A stretch of DNA of 6,772 nt from Candidatus Nanopelagicales bacterium (GCA_029939085.1 JAOZTQ010000074.1:1-6772); one strand, 5' to 3'; counted from the stretch's first letter, positions 1-6,280 are shown. The notes: generated from the sequence alone by a model not told the origin. Translations and numbers: made by a program.

Positions 1-1235
1 AGCCCAAACACGGCACCGCCTTTTCGTACGAAGAAGCTAGCGCAATCGCAAATGAGATTGGCTACCCCGTTCTGGTTCGTCCATCGTATGTTTTGGGTGG
101 TCGAGGAATGGAAATCGTCTACGACGATGAGATGCTGGCTGACTTCCTGAAGCGGGCTACTGATGTGAATCCCGATCATCCAGTACTGGTCGATCGATTC
201 CTGGACGACGCTATTGAGATTGATGTCGATGCACTCTTCGACGGTGAAGAGCTGTACCTCGGCGGTGTTATGGAACATATTGAAGAGGCTGGAATTCACT
301 CTGGGGATTCCGCCTGCTCGCTGCCGCCGATCACGCTGGGACCTGCTGAGGTAGACCGGATCCGCCGCTCAACGCGCGATTTAGCGGCGGGCATCGGGGT
401 GCGTGGCCTTATGAATATTCAGTACGCCCTATTTGGTGATGTGTTGTACGTATTGGAAGCCAATCCACGAGCCTCCCGAACGGTGCCCTTTGTATCCAAA
501 GCAACGGCTGTCCCATTGGCGAAAGCGGCGGCTCGGGTCATGATGGGCGAGTCCATTGCTCAACTTCGAGAGGAAGGAATCTTGCCTCGCGAAGGCGACG
601 GCGGTTCACTTCCCATCGGATCTCCGATTGCTGTCAAAGAAGCAGTTTTGCCCTTCGGTCGGTTCCACGGCGTAGACACCGTACTTAGTCCGGAAATGCG
701 TTCCACCGGCGAAGTTATGGGGATCGACTCGTCATTTGGGACAGCTTTCGCTAAGTCACAAGCCGGGGCCTACTCGGGTGGCTTACCTAACTCTGGTCGA
801 GCGTTGATCAGCGTAGCCAATCGAGATAAGCGGTCCATGATCTTCCCCGTGAAGCGGCTGGCAGACTTGGGTTTCGAGATTCTGGCGACCGAGGGTACAG
901 CCGAGATTTTGCGCCGAAATGGTCTCAAAGTCGGCCTAGTGCGTAAGAACCGCGAAGGCCCAGGTCCCAACGGCGAACCAACGACTGTCCAAGCCATAAT
1001 GTCGGGCGATGTCGATCTCATTGTTAACACTCCGTTTGGAGTTGGCACTCGTTTGGACGGTTATGAGATTCGAACTGCCGCGGTGACACGGGGCGTGCCC
1101 TGCATTACGACAACCGCGGGGCTCGCCGCCGCTGTACAGGGTATTGAGGCGCAGCGAGATTCCGAGGTCGGTGTCCGATCGCTGCAGGAGCACGCATCCG
1201 ATATCGACGAGCTGCGCCGACAGGAGTTGGGGTGA
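1..1235 (+). CDS. carB: Carbamoyl-phosphate synthase large subunit, C-terminal part (5' end cut by window)
   Basis: The frame is open from the window edge (first full codon at base 3) and gives 410 residues; full-length CarB is about 1,070-1,120, so roughly the last third or more is present. CarB makes carbamoyl phosphate from bicarbonate, glutamine-derived ammonia and two ATP, for pyrimidine and arginine synthesis, with CarA as partner. Visible in order are the second ATP-grasp unit, with VRPSYVLGGRGMEIVY near residues 25-40, EHIEEAGIHSGDSAC near 91-105 and the metal-binding LEANPRASRTVPFVSKAT near 151-168 (E152, N154). The allosteric MGS-like domain follows from about 266 to the end, with ATEGT, LVRKNREG and IVNTPFG. 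These match the effector pocket where UMP inhibits the E. coli enzyme, so feedback control is plausible. A TTG at 93 lies inside conserved sequence and is not a start. The stop overlaps the next gene by 4 nt. No key residue appears missing in the visible part. Confidence 0.97.
   Translation, partial: PKHGTAFSYEEASAIANEIGYPVLVRPSYVLGGRGMEIVYDDEMLADFLKRATDVNPDHPVLVDRFLDDAIEIDVDALFDGEELYLGGVMEHIEEAGIHSGDSACSLPPITLGPAEVDRIRRSTRDLAAGIGVRGLMNIQYALFGDVLYVLEANPRASRTVPFVSKATAVPLAKAAARVMMGESIAQLREEGILPREGDGGSLPIGSPIAVKEAVLPFGRFHGVDTVLSPEMRSTGEVMGIDSSFGTAFAKSQAGAYSGGLPNSGRALISVANRDKRSMIFPVKRLADLGFEILATEGTAEILRRNGLKVGLVRKNREGPGPNGEPTTVQAIMSGDVDLIVNTPFGVGTRLDGYEIRTAAVTRGVPCITTTAGLAAAVQGIEAQRDSEVGVRSLQEHASDIDELRRQELG
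1222..1226 (+). promoter_or_regulatory. Ribosome binding site AGGAG for pyrK
   Basis: AGGAG lies 5 nt before the GTG at 1232, inside the last codons of carB. It supports the GTG start that overlaps the carB stop (GTGA, 1232-1235). Confidence 0.7.
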
Positions 1236-2065
1236 GTCAGGCGGGCCAATGGACTGCCACAGTGATGGCTCGGCGGGATACTGGCGATTACGCCGTGGTC
1301 ACCTTATCCGCGGGTACAGACACATCAACCGCACGACCGGGGCAGTTTGTATCGGTGAAGGTGGCAGGACCTGATTCCGCTTTGCTGCTTAGGCGAGCCA
1401 TGTGGATCGGTGAAGCGACTGCGAGTGGACGCGAAGGCGGAACCATCGAAGTTGTAGCTGACCTCCGCGAGCCTGGTGGTGCCTGGTTGGCTGCGCAACC
1501 TCAGTCAGCGCGCGTCGATGTGATTGGGCCGCTGGGTCGACCCTTCTCGTTGCCGCGAGATCCCACCACGTGCCTTCTGATTGGTTTTGAAACCGCGACC
1601 GCCGCTTTAGTGAAACTGGCCGAAGATTTAGTATCTCGCGGTTGCAGAGTCAGATTCCTCCTGTTGGGGCAGAACGTTGCCTACGGAGCATTAACCGCCC
1701 GGAGATTCAGTTCGGAAATCATGGATAGCTCGGGTCGGATCACTAGTCCCCGCGATGCAACGCTGAGTCAACTAGATGATTCAGTAGAAGTGGTCTACTC
1801 GGCCGGGACCACAGAACAGCTCCAGCCGGTGGGACAAATCCTGATGGGTAAAGGAGTAGCGCACCAAGCTGCGGTTGAGACCCCGTTAGTTTGTGGCAGC
1901 CGTACGTGCACGCTGTGCGCGTTACCCGTTCGGGGGCGCGATGGTGTGACCCGCATGGTTCGAGCCTGCACTGAGGGACCGGTTTTTCAGGGGGACTTCG
2001 TGCGCTGGGACGATCTCGGCACCGTTCCTGGAGATTGCCTGGGCGCGAGTGAGGAGATCCGATGA
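1232..2065 (+). CDS. pyrK: PyrK-family dihydroorotate dehydrogenase electron-transfer subunit, divergent cofactor motifs
   Basis: This 277-residue protein belongs by position and fold to PyrK, the FAD/[2Fe-2S] subunit that passes electrons between PyrD-bound FMN and NAD+ in class 1B dihydroorotate dehydrogenase. Family marks retained are PGQFVSV (36-42), GPLGRPF (99-105) and the cluster cysteines C221-x4-C226-x2-C229-x16-C246, followed by TEGPVF. Marks lost are several. The FAD motif, normally RRPxSI or RRAFSI, reads RRAMWI (54-59). The nucleotide loop, normally GGGYGSAPL, reads GFETATAAL (118-126). The CGP motif near the end of the NAD domain reads SAGT (190-193). Length is normal and the frame is unbroken, so this is not an obvious pseudogene. 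It is followed immediately by a PyrD with altered active-site residues. What is seen suggests a Fe-S protein that may no longer bind FAD/NAD(H) in the standard way; that reading is inference. Family assignment is confident, function is not. Confidence 0.85.
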   Translation: MSQAGQWTATVMARRDTGDYAVVTLSAGTDTSTARPGQFVSVKVAGPDSALLLRRAMWIGEATASGREGGTIEVVADLREPGGAWLAAQPQSARVDVIGPLGRPFSLPRDPTTCLLIGFETATAALVKLAEDLVSRGCRVRFLLLGQNVAYGALTARRFSSEIMDSSGRITSPRDATLSQLDDSVEVVYSAGTTEQLQPVGQILMGKGVAHQAAVETPLVCGSRTCTLCALPVRGRDGVTRMVRACTEGPVFQGDFVRWDDLGTVPGDCLGASEEIR

Positions 2066-2988
2066 CTGAAGACGTCGTTCTCGCCGGTCAACGATTCGCG
2101 AATCGAGTCTTCGCAGCTGCTGGATGTGCCGGAACTGGTCGGGAGCTGCCAGCACAAGCCAATCTGGCTGGGCTGGGGGCAGTGATTACCCGCAGCATCA
2201 CTCCAGAGGCGCGCGCTGGATTAGCCGCACCGCGGATAGCGGAAACTCCTAGTGGTCTGATCAATGCATTGGGTCTGCCGGGGCCGGGTATCGAAGGCTT
2301 TCTTGCGGATGAGTTGCCGTGGCTGGTCGACCATGGTGCGGCAGTTATAGTGTCGATCGCAGCCGAGCAAGCAGCGGACTACGCTCGACTCGCCCAGCGG
2401 TTACGTCAAGTCGAAGGCGTCATTGCTGTTGAGATCAATCTGTCCAATCCAGTGACGGAGTCTGGGCGGCTGCCAGCGGCCATGGATGCTGGATTGGCAG
2501 GCGGCATTGTTCACGCAGTCCGACGAAATACTGCCGCAGGCACACCGGTTTTCGCCAAGCTCTCAGGAGATACCACTGACATTGTGTCGGTTGCTCGTGC
2601 CTGTGTTGGTGCAGGTGCCGACGGGGTATCGCTGATCAATGCTGTTCGCGGCATGGGGATTGATGCCGCTACAGGTAAGCCGGCCTTGGGTGCTTGGACA
2701 GGCGGGCTTTCGGGTCCAGCGATCAAGCCGATTGCGTTACGGGCAGTTTGGGAAGTGCATGCGGCTTTGCCTGACTTGCCGATAATCGCCAGTGGTGGGG
2801 TGCGAACTGGAACCGATGCCGCTGAAATGATGATGGCCGGAGCGAGTGCTGTGTCGGTTGGGACTGCACTACTCTCCGATCCAACGGCGGGAATCCGCGT
2901 TCGAGAAGAGTTAGCTGGAATAGCAGCCCGGCGCGAAGGCGGTCTGCAGGGCCTCTTAGGATGCGCACATCAGGAGGTCACCGCATGA
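2062..2988 (+). CDS. pyrD: Class 1B dihydroorotate dehydrogenase-like flavoprotein lacking the catalytic cysteine
   Basis: This 308-residue TIM-barrel flavoprotein aligns along its whole length with PyrDB, which oxidises dihydroorotate to orotate with FMN in the cytoplasm. Retained marks are GLINALGLPGPG (65-76, substrate Asn at 68), N126, K166 in AKLS, N193, TGGLSGPAIKP (213-223), the FMN-phosphate region SGGV (244-247) and VGTA (266-269). Altered marks are important. The loop that in class 1A/1B reads N-[LI]-S-C-P-N, with Cys as catalytic base, reads NLSNPV (126-131), so Cys is Asn129 and the following substrate Asn is gone. The active-site Lys of the usual TKS is Arg44 (TRS). NT at the second substrate contact reads NA (193-194). 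The ATG overlaps the pyrK stop (ATGA) and has GAGGAG at 2051-2056, spaced 5 nt. FMN binding seems likely; normal dihydroorotate oxidation is doubtful. The symbol reflects family and locus, not proven activity. Confidence 0.85.
   Translation: MTEDVVLAGQRFANRVFAAAGCAGTGRELPAQANLAGLGAVITRSITPEARAGLAAPRIAETPSGLINALGLPGPGIEGFLADELPWLVDHGAAVIVSIAAEQAADYARLAQRLRQVEGVIAVEINLSNPVTESGRLPAAMDAGLAGGIVHAVRRNTAAGTPVFAKLSGDTTDIVSVARACVGAGADGVSLINAVRGMGIDAATGKPALGAWTGGLSGPAIKPIALRAVWEVHAALPDLPIIASGGVRTGTDAAEMMMAGASAVSVGTALLSDPTAGIRVREELAGIAARREGGLQGLLGCAHQEVTA
2972..2977 (+). promoter_or_regulatory. Ribosome binding site AGGAGG deciding the pyrF start
   Basis: AGGAGG sits 7 nt before the ATG at 2985. It favours that start over the in-frame ATG at 2961, which would place this site inside the gene. 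Confidence 0.8.
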
Positions 2989-3680
2989 CGCCAATATCTG
3001 GTTTGGCAGTGGCCCTTGATACTGTCTCGGTCGACGAAGCCAGCGATTGGGCAACGGCGGTTGCGCCACATGCTGAACTCATAAAGTTGGGTTTGGAGTT
3101 TTATCTTCGAAATGGAGCCAGCGGAGTCGCAGCGGTTCGAGAGTCTGCACCCGATTGCGGTCTTTTTCTGGATCTGAAGCTGCATGACATTCCCGCAACC
3201 GTCGCGGGCGGTGCTCGAGCCGTTGCAGCTTTAGAGCCCGCAGTGCTGACCGTTCATGCTGCTGGTGGTGCAGATATGGTTGCGGCTGCTTCGGCAGAAT
3301 TGCCGAAAACAACGATTGCAGCTGTAACAGTCTTGACCTCACTGAGTGCCGAAGATCTCGCGGAACTTGGACTTCCGGAATCGGAGAAACTTGTGCCGCT
3401 GTGGGCTGCCACCGCCGTGGCGGCTGGTGCGAAAGCCATCGTCTCCTCAGCCCAAGAGGTAGGGGCCCTACGCTCCGCCCTGGGTTCAGAGGTTTCGCTC
3501 ATCACTCCAGGGATCCGACCTGCTGGAACGAGTAGCAATGATCAAAGTCGAGTAGCAACACCGCAGCGCGCGATCGACGCAGGGGCAAATGTGCTCGTCG
3601 TGGGACGCCCGATAACTCAGTCCCCGGATCCCGAACAAGCGGCTGCCGCGGTTGCTGCCGAGATAAAGGGGGCGCTGTGA
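2985..3680 (+). CDS. pyrF: Orotidine 5'-phosphate decarboxylase, group I (short) type
   Basis: PyrF decarboxylates OMP to UMP, the last step of de novo pyrimidine synthesis. The 231-residue protein has every group-I mark: AVALD (8-12, D11), IKLG (33-36, K34), the catalytic D63-x-K65-x2-D68 in DLKLHDIPAT, TVLTS (115-119), TPGIRP (174-179), DQSRVATP (186-193) and the phosphate-binding R208 in VGRPI. The active site therefore looks complete. The ATG at 2985 is chosen because it overlaps the pyrD stop as ATGA and follows a strong AGGAGG; an upstream ATG at 2961 would add eight non-conserved residues. Most actinobacteria, such as Streptomyces and Mycobacterium, carry the longer group-II enzyme (about 270-280 residues with an AKRGDIG motif) at this locus, so the group-I form here is unusual and may reflect gene replacement or lineage-specific retention. 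Confidence 0.95.
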   Translation: MTPISGLAVALDTVSVDEASDWATAVAPHAELIKLGLEFYLRNGASGVAAVRESAPDCGLFLDLKLHDIPATVAGGARAVAALEPAVLTVHAAGGADMVAAASAELPKTTIAAVTVLTSLSAEDLAELGLPESEKLVPLWAATAVAAGAKAIVSSAQEVGALRSALGSEVSLITPGIRPAGTSSNDQSRVATPQRAIDAGANVLVVGRPITQSPDPEQAAAAVAAEIKGAL

Positions 3681-4009
3681 GTACTGATCCGAAACCTCCT
3701 GTCATGTCTGAGCAGCAACGCGCAACTGGTCGGCAAGTCGCGGTCGCCGGACGTCGGGCGAGAGCAGCGCTAAAGCAAGAGTTACGGCAAGGGCGTATCG
3801 ACTTTATGGATATCTTGCGCATAGCCGAACGCGATGACGAGCGAGGTCGAGCGGCAGTTCGGCTGCGGGTCGGTGAGGTGCTGCTCGCGTTGCCTGGAGT
3901 CGGTCCAGCGCAGGCCGAACGGTTACTAGCTCGGACAGAAGTTAGCGGGCAGCGTCGCATCGGTCAGTTAGGTGAACGTCAGCAAGAGCGTTTAGAAGCC
4001 GCACTATGA
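3677..4009 (+). CDS. mihF: Actinobacterial integration host factor (mIHF/sIHF), nucleoid-associated DNA-binding protein
   Basis: This small basic protein of 110 residues matches the actinobacterial IHF family, which is unrelated in fold to the HU-like IHF of enteric bacteria and bends and compacts DNA. Visible marks are the N-terminal basic helix GRRARAALKQELRQG (25-39), an amphipathic segment FMDILRIAERDDERGRAA (43-60) and the helix-two-turn-helix DNA-binding part VGEVLLALPGVGPAQAERLL (65-84), ending in the conserved RRIGQLGERQQERL (93-106). The GTG start overlaps the pyrF stop (GTGA, 3677-3680). An ATG ten codons in (3704) is a possible alternative because conservation begins close to there. 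Its place between pyrF and gmk is the standard actinobacterial context. It has no role in nucleotide synthesis and is probably co-expressed as a growth-linked gene. Confidence 0.92.
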   Translation: MSTDPKPPVMSEQQRATGRQVAVAGRRARAALKQELRQGRIDFMDILRIAERDDERGRAAVRLRVGEVLLALPGVGPAQAERLLARTEVSGQRRIGQLGERQQERLEAAL

Positions 4010-4563
4010 CGGGTCGGCTGGTGGTGGTGAGTGGACCGTCGGGTGTAGGCAAGGGAACGGTTATCGCGGAGTTACTTCGACGGCGTCCGGATCTCTGGTT
4101 GTCTGTTTCGACTACGACGCGTCCGCCAAGACCGGGAGAGCAGGACGGTCGGGAGTATTTTTTCGTCTCGGAAGAAGAGTTCAACCAGATAGTCGACGAC
4201 GGTGGTTTCCTCGAGTGGGCCCGATACGCGGGTAATCTCTACGGGACTCAAAAACAGCCTGTGACACAGCGCACAAATTCTGGAACCTCGGTTCTACTGG
4301 AGATCGATTTAGCCGGTGCCCGCCAGATTCGGCGGAACGATCCAGATGCGTTGCTGGTATTCATCTCCCCGCCCGACGAGGAGGAACTAGCGCGGCGGCT
4401 ACGTGGTCGCGGCACCGAAACTTCCGACGTAACTAAGGATCGATTAGCCCGAGCGAAGGACGAAATTGCGGCTTCTTCCGAGTTTGACCGGGTGCTGGTC
4501 AACTCGGAGGTATCGGCAACTGCGGATCAGTTGCTAGCATGGTGTGAAAGCTCAGGAGTCTGA
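4006..4563 (+). CDS. gmk: Guanylate kinase
   Basis: Guanylate kinase phosphorylates GMP to GDP with ATP in the cytoplasm. The 185 residues contain the P-loop GPSGVGKGT (10-18), the GMP-binding segment STTTRPPRPGEQDGREYFFV (35-54), NLYGT (77-81), the EIDLAGARQI strand and helix (99-108), and the lid and adenine region LARRLRGRGTE (128-138) with RLARAKDEIA (146-155). Everything needed for catalysis is present. The length is slightly short for the family (about 190-210) but both ends look natural. The ATG overlaps the mihF stop (ATGA, 4006-4009). There is no clear Shine-Dalgarno sequence just upstream, so translation probably depends on coupling to mihF. Confidence 0.97.
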   Translation: MTGRLVVVSGPSGVGKGTVIAELLRRRPDLWLSVSTTTRPPRPGEQDGREYFFVSEEEFNQIVDDGGFLEWARYAGNLYGTQKQPVTQRTNSGTSVLLEIDLAGARQIRRNDPDALLVFISPPDEEELARRLRGRGTETSDVTKDRLARAKDEIAASSEFDRVLVNSEVSATADQLLAWCESSGV

Positions 4564-4616
4564 GCACCGGTCTCACGCCGGGTTAATCGGCTATTTGGCC
4601 CAGCGAACGCAATATC

Positions 4617-4622
4617 GGAAGG
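4617..4622 (+). promoter_or_regulatory. Probable ribosome binding site GGAAGG for rpoZ
   Basis: GGAAGG lies 11 nt upstream of the ATG at 4634, a rather long spacer. It is the only purine-rich site in the 70-nt gmk-rpoZ gap. I see no convincing promoter in this gap. Confidence 0.45.
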
Positions 4623-4633
4623 CGACCGTAACC

Positions 4634-4999
4634 ATGTCTACCCGACCTCAAGGCATCACCCACCCGTCCATCGACGAGCTCTTGGAATCCACCGAATCAA
4701 AGTATTCACTGGTTATCTACGCGGCCCGACGAGCCCGACAGATCACTGGTTACTACTCCCAGATGGGCGACTACCTGCTGGAGTACGTGGGACCGCTCGT
4801 TGAGACTCAGCCGCAGGAAAAGCCCATGAGCATCGCGATGCGCGAGATTCATGCTGGTCTACTGGTTGCAAGCGTTGACGAGGGCGGTGAGGCCGAAGCT
4901 GACGCTGAAGAGGTTGTTGAAGTTGTCGCGGAGGAAGCTCCGGCGGGTGAACCAGAACTTGTCGCCATCGACACCGCTGAAATAGCCGAGGACGACTGA
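4634..4999 (+). CDS. rpoZ: RNA polymerase omega subunit with acidic C-terminal tail
   Basis: Omega helps fold and assemble the beta' subunit of RNA polymerase. Residues 7-72 carry the conserved actinobacterial core: GITHPSIDELLE, SKYSLVIYAARRARQI, the YYSQMGDYLLEYVGPLV segment and EKPMSIAMREIHAG. The protein is 121 residues, against about 90 in Streptomyces and 110 in Mycobacterium. From residue 82 to the end, 17 of 40 residues are Asp or Glu and none is Lys, Arg or His, so the tail is strongly acidic and probably disordered. The frame is open upstream to 4544, but the ATG at 4634 is preferred because the family starts just before GITxPxIDELL and the extra upstream residues show no conservation. 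A 70-nt gap separates it from gmk, and coaBC follows after 8 nt. Confidence 0.95.
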   Translation: MSTRPQGITHPSIDELLESTESKYSLVIYAARRARQITGYYSQMGDYLLEYVGPLVETQPQEKPMSIAMREIHAGLLVASVDEGGEAEADAEEVVEVVAEEAPAGEPELVAIDTAEIAEDD

Positions 5000-5007
5000 C
5001 TCCGGCC

Positions 5008-6207
5008 ATGTCGTCCGTCGTTGTTGGCGTCGGTGGCGGGATCGCCGCCTATAAGGTCGCGAGCCTAGTTCGGTTGTTCACCGAAGCCGGCCATGACGTC
5101 ACTGTTGTACCAACCCGAGCGGCTCTTCAGTTTGTTGGCGAGCCTACGTGGGCTGCTCTATCCGGAAATCCGGTCAGCACCGAAGTTTGGGATCGGGTTC
5201 ACCAGGTGAATCACGTGGCGGTTGGTCAGCGAGCAGATCTGATCGTTGTTGCACCGGCAACTGCTGACTTAATGGGTCGCGCCGCTGCGGGTTTAGCCGA
5301 CGATTTACTTACGGCAACTCTGCTGACTGCAACGTGCCCCGTTGTTCTTGCTCCCGCGATGCATACCGAGATGTGGACGCATCCCGCGACGGCAGCCAAT
5401 GTGGACACGCTGCGACAGCGCGGTGTCACAGTCTTGGAGCCAGACAGCGGTCGGCTTACCGGTGCTGACTCGGGCCCGGGTCGCTTACCCGAAGTCGAGG
5501 TAATTTTCCGGCAGGCGTTGGGATTGCTCACTGCTCCCGATCTGGCGGGGGTGAGCGTATTGGTGACCGCTGGTGGAACTAGAGAGCCAATTGACCCAGT
5601 GCGGTTTCTCGGCAATCGGTCCAGCGGAAAGCAAGGTTACGCATTGGCCGCGGCTGCAGCGCGTCGTGGAGCCGCAGTAACCCTCATCTCTGCGAATACG
5701 GCGTTACCGGCGCCAGCCGGTGTCGATGTAGTTCCAGTCGAGACAGCGGCGCAGTTGGCCCATGAAGTGCATTCGCATGCAACGAAGACAGATATCGTCG
5801 CGATGGCCGCAGCAGTCGCCGACTTCCGGCCTACGGATGTGAGTGGGGTCAAGCTGAAGAAGGACTCGGCGGCCGAGCCCGACTCAATCTCGCTTATTCG
5901 TAATCCCGATATTTTGGTAGATCTCGTGGCTAGACGAAGGTCTGACCAAACGGTTGTTGGCTTTGCCGCTGAGACTGGTGATGAGGCGGCCGAGGTTGTG
6001 GAATATGGCCGAAAGAAGTTGGCGGCCAAAGGATGTGACCTTCTGGTCGTGAACGACGTTTCGGGTGGAGAGGTTTTTGATCGTCACGAAAATCAGATCA
6101 TCATTCTTGACCGTCGCGGCGGTGAGGAACACTATGCGCGATCAGATAAGTCGGTGATCGCAGATCAGATTTGGGATGCCGTACTCCGTTACCGTTCAGC
6201 GGACTGA
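5008..6207 (+). CDS. coaBC: Bifunctional phosphopantothenoylcysteine synthetase/decarboxylase CoaBC (Dfp)
   Basis: CoaBC joins cysteine to 4'-phosphopantothenate using CTP, then decarboxylates the product to 4'-phosphopantetheine for CoA synthesis. The 399-residue protein has both halves. CoaC, a flavoprotein of the HFCD family (about 1-175), shows GVGGGIAAYK (7-16), the catalytic His in NHV (H69), VAPATADL (81-88), PAMH (116-119) and GADSGPGR (152-159). CoaB (about 180-395) shows VTAGGTREPIDPVRF (186-200), NRSSGKQG (203-210), AAAVADFRP (267-275) and KLKK (282-285). PAMH in place of enterobacterial PAMN, and the lack of a Cys in the GADSGPGR flap, are as I remember actinobacterial homologues. 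Gly9 replaces the Ser usual in the GxSGG flavin loop, a minor oddity. It starts 8 nt after the rpoZ stop with no good Shine-Dalgarno sequence, which suggests coupling. The length is normal. Confidence 0.96.
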   Translation: MSSVVVGVGGGIAAYKVASLVRLFTEAGHDVTVVPTRAALQFVGEPTWAALSGNPVSTEVWDRVHQVNHVAVGQRADLIVVAPATADLMGRAAAGLADDLLTATLLTATCPVVLAPAMHTEMWTHPATAANVDTLRQRGVTVLEPDSGRLTGADSGPGRLPEVEVIFRQALGLLTAPDLAGVSVLVTAGGTREPIDPVRFLGNRSSGKQGYALAAAAARRGAAVTLISANTALPAPAGVDVVPVETAAQLAHEVHSHATKTDIVAMAAAVADFRPTDVSGVKLKKDSAAEPDSISLIRNPDILVDLVARRRSDQTVVGFAAETGDEAAEVVEYGRKKLAAKGCDLLVVNDVSGGEVFDRHENQIIILDRRGGEEHYARSDKSVIADQIWDAVLRYRSAD

Positions 6208-6239
6208 CGATCTTTCTGTCGAAATCTAGTTGACTGCCC

Positions 6240-6256
6240 GGACCCGTCGTTGGTCC
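6240..6256 (+). terminator. Weak hairpin after coaBC, possible terminator
   Basis: GGACC (6240-6244) and GGTCC (6252-6256) form a 5-bp stem with a 7-nt loop, 32 nt after the coaBC stop. No T-run follows, so intrinsic termination is doubtful, although actinobacterial terminators often lack a T-run. Confidence 0.2.
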
Positions 6257-6278
6257 TGTCGGCCGCGGCTTGTACCTT
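6250..6278 (+). promoter_or_regulatory. Candidate promoter for metK
   Basis: TTGGTC (6250-6255) and TACCTT (6273-6278) are separated by 17 nt. The latter fits the TANNNT form of actinobacterial housekeeping -10 boxes. Transcription would begin near 6285 and leave a leader of about 100 nt before metK. The match is modest; a second TANNNT, TAGAGT at 6296-6301, lacks a well-spaced -35. Confidence 0.3.
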
Positions 6279-6280
6279 GG

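Noticed and set aside
1144..1374. 76-codon + strand frame spanning the carB end and pyrK start
   Set aside because: It overlaps two conserved genes in another frame and has no plausible signal or motif of its own.
1562..1620. A frameshift in pyrK explaining the lost glycine-rich motif
   Set aside because: The frame stays aligned with the family on both sides (CLLIG before, LAEDLVSRGCRV after), so these are substitutions rather than a local frameshift.
2961..2984. Earlier ATG for pyrF at 2961
   Set aside because: A strong AGGAGG at 2972-2977 and an ATGA overlap at 2985 fit the later start; the eight extra residues are not family-like.
3502..3960. 152-codon open frame on the minus strand across pyrF and mihF
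   Set aside because: It lies antisense to two well-supported genes, has low-complexity Arg/Ser/Pro composition typical of a shadow frame, and shows no recognisable motif.
4544..4633. N-terminal extension of rpoZ starting at GTG 4544 inside gmk
   Set aside because: The 30 extra residues show no conservation, and the family start matches the ATG at 4634, which has a purine-rich site upstream.
5226..6029. Two long minus-strand frames (129 and 130 codons) inside coaBC
   Set aside because: Both are antisense to a fully conserved enzyme and are rich in Ala/Ser/Thr, as expected for the complement of a moderately GC-rich gene. No family is recognised.
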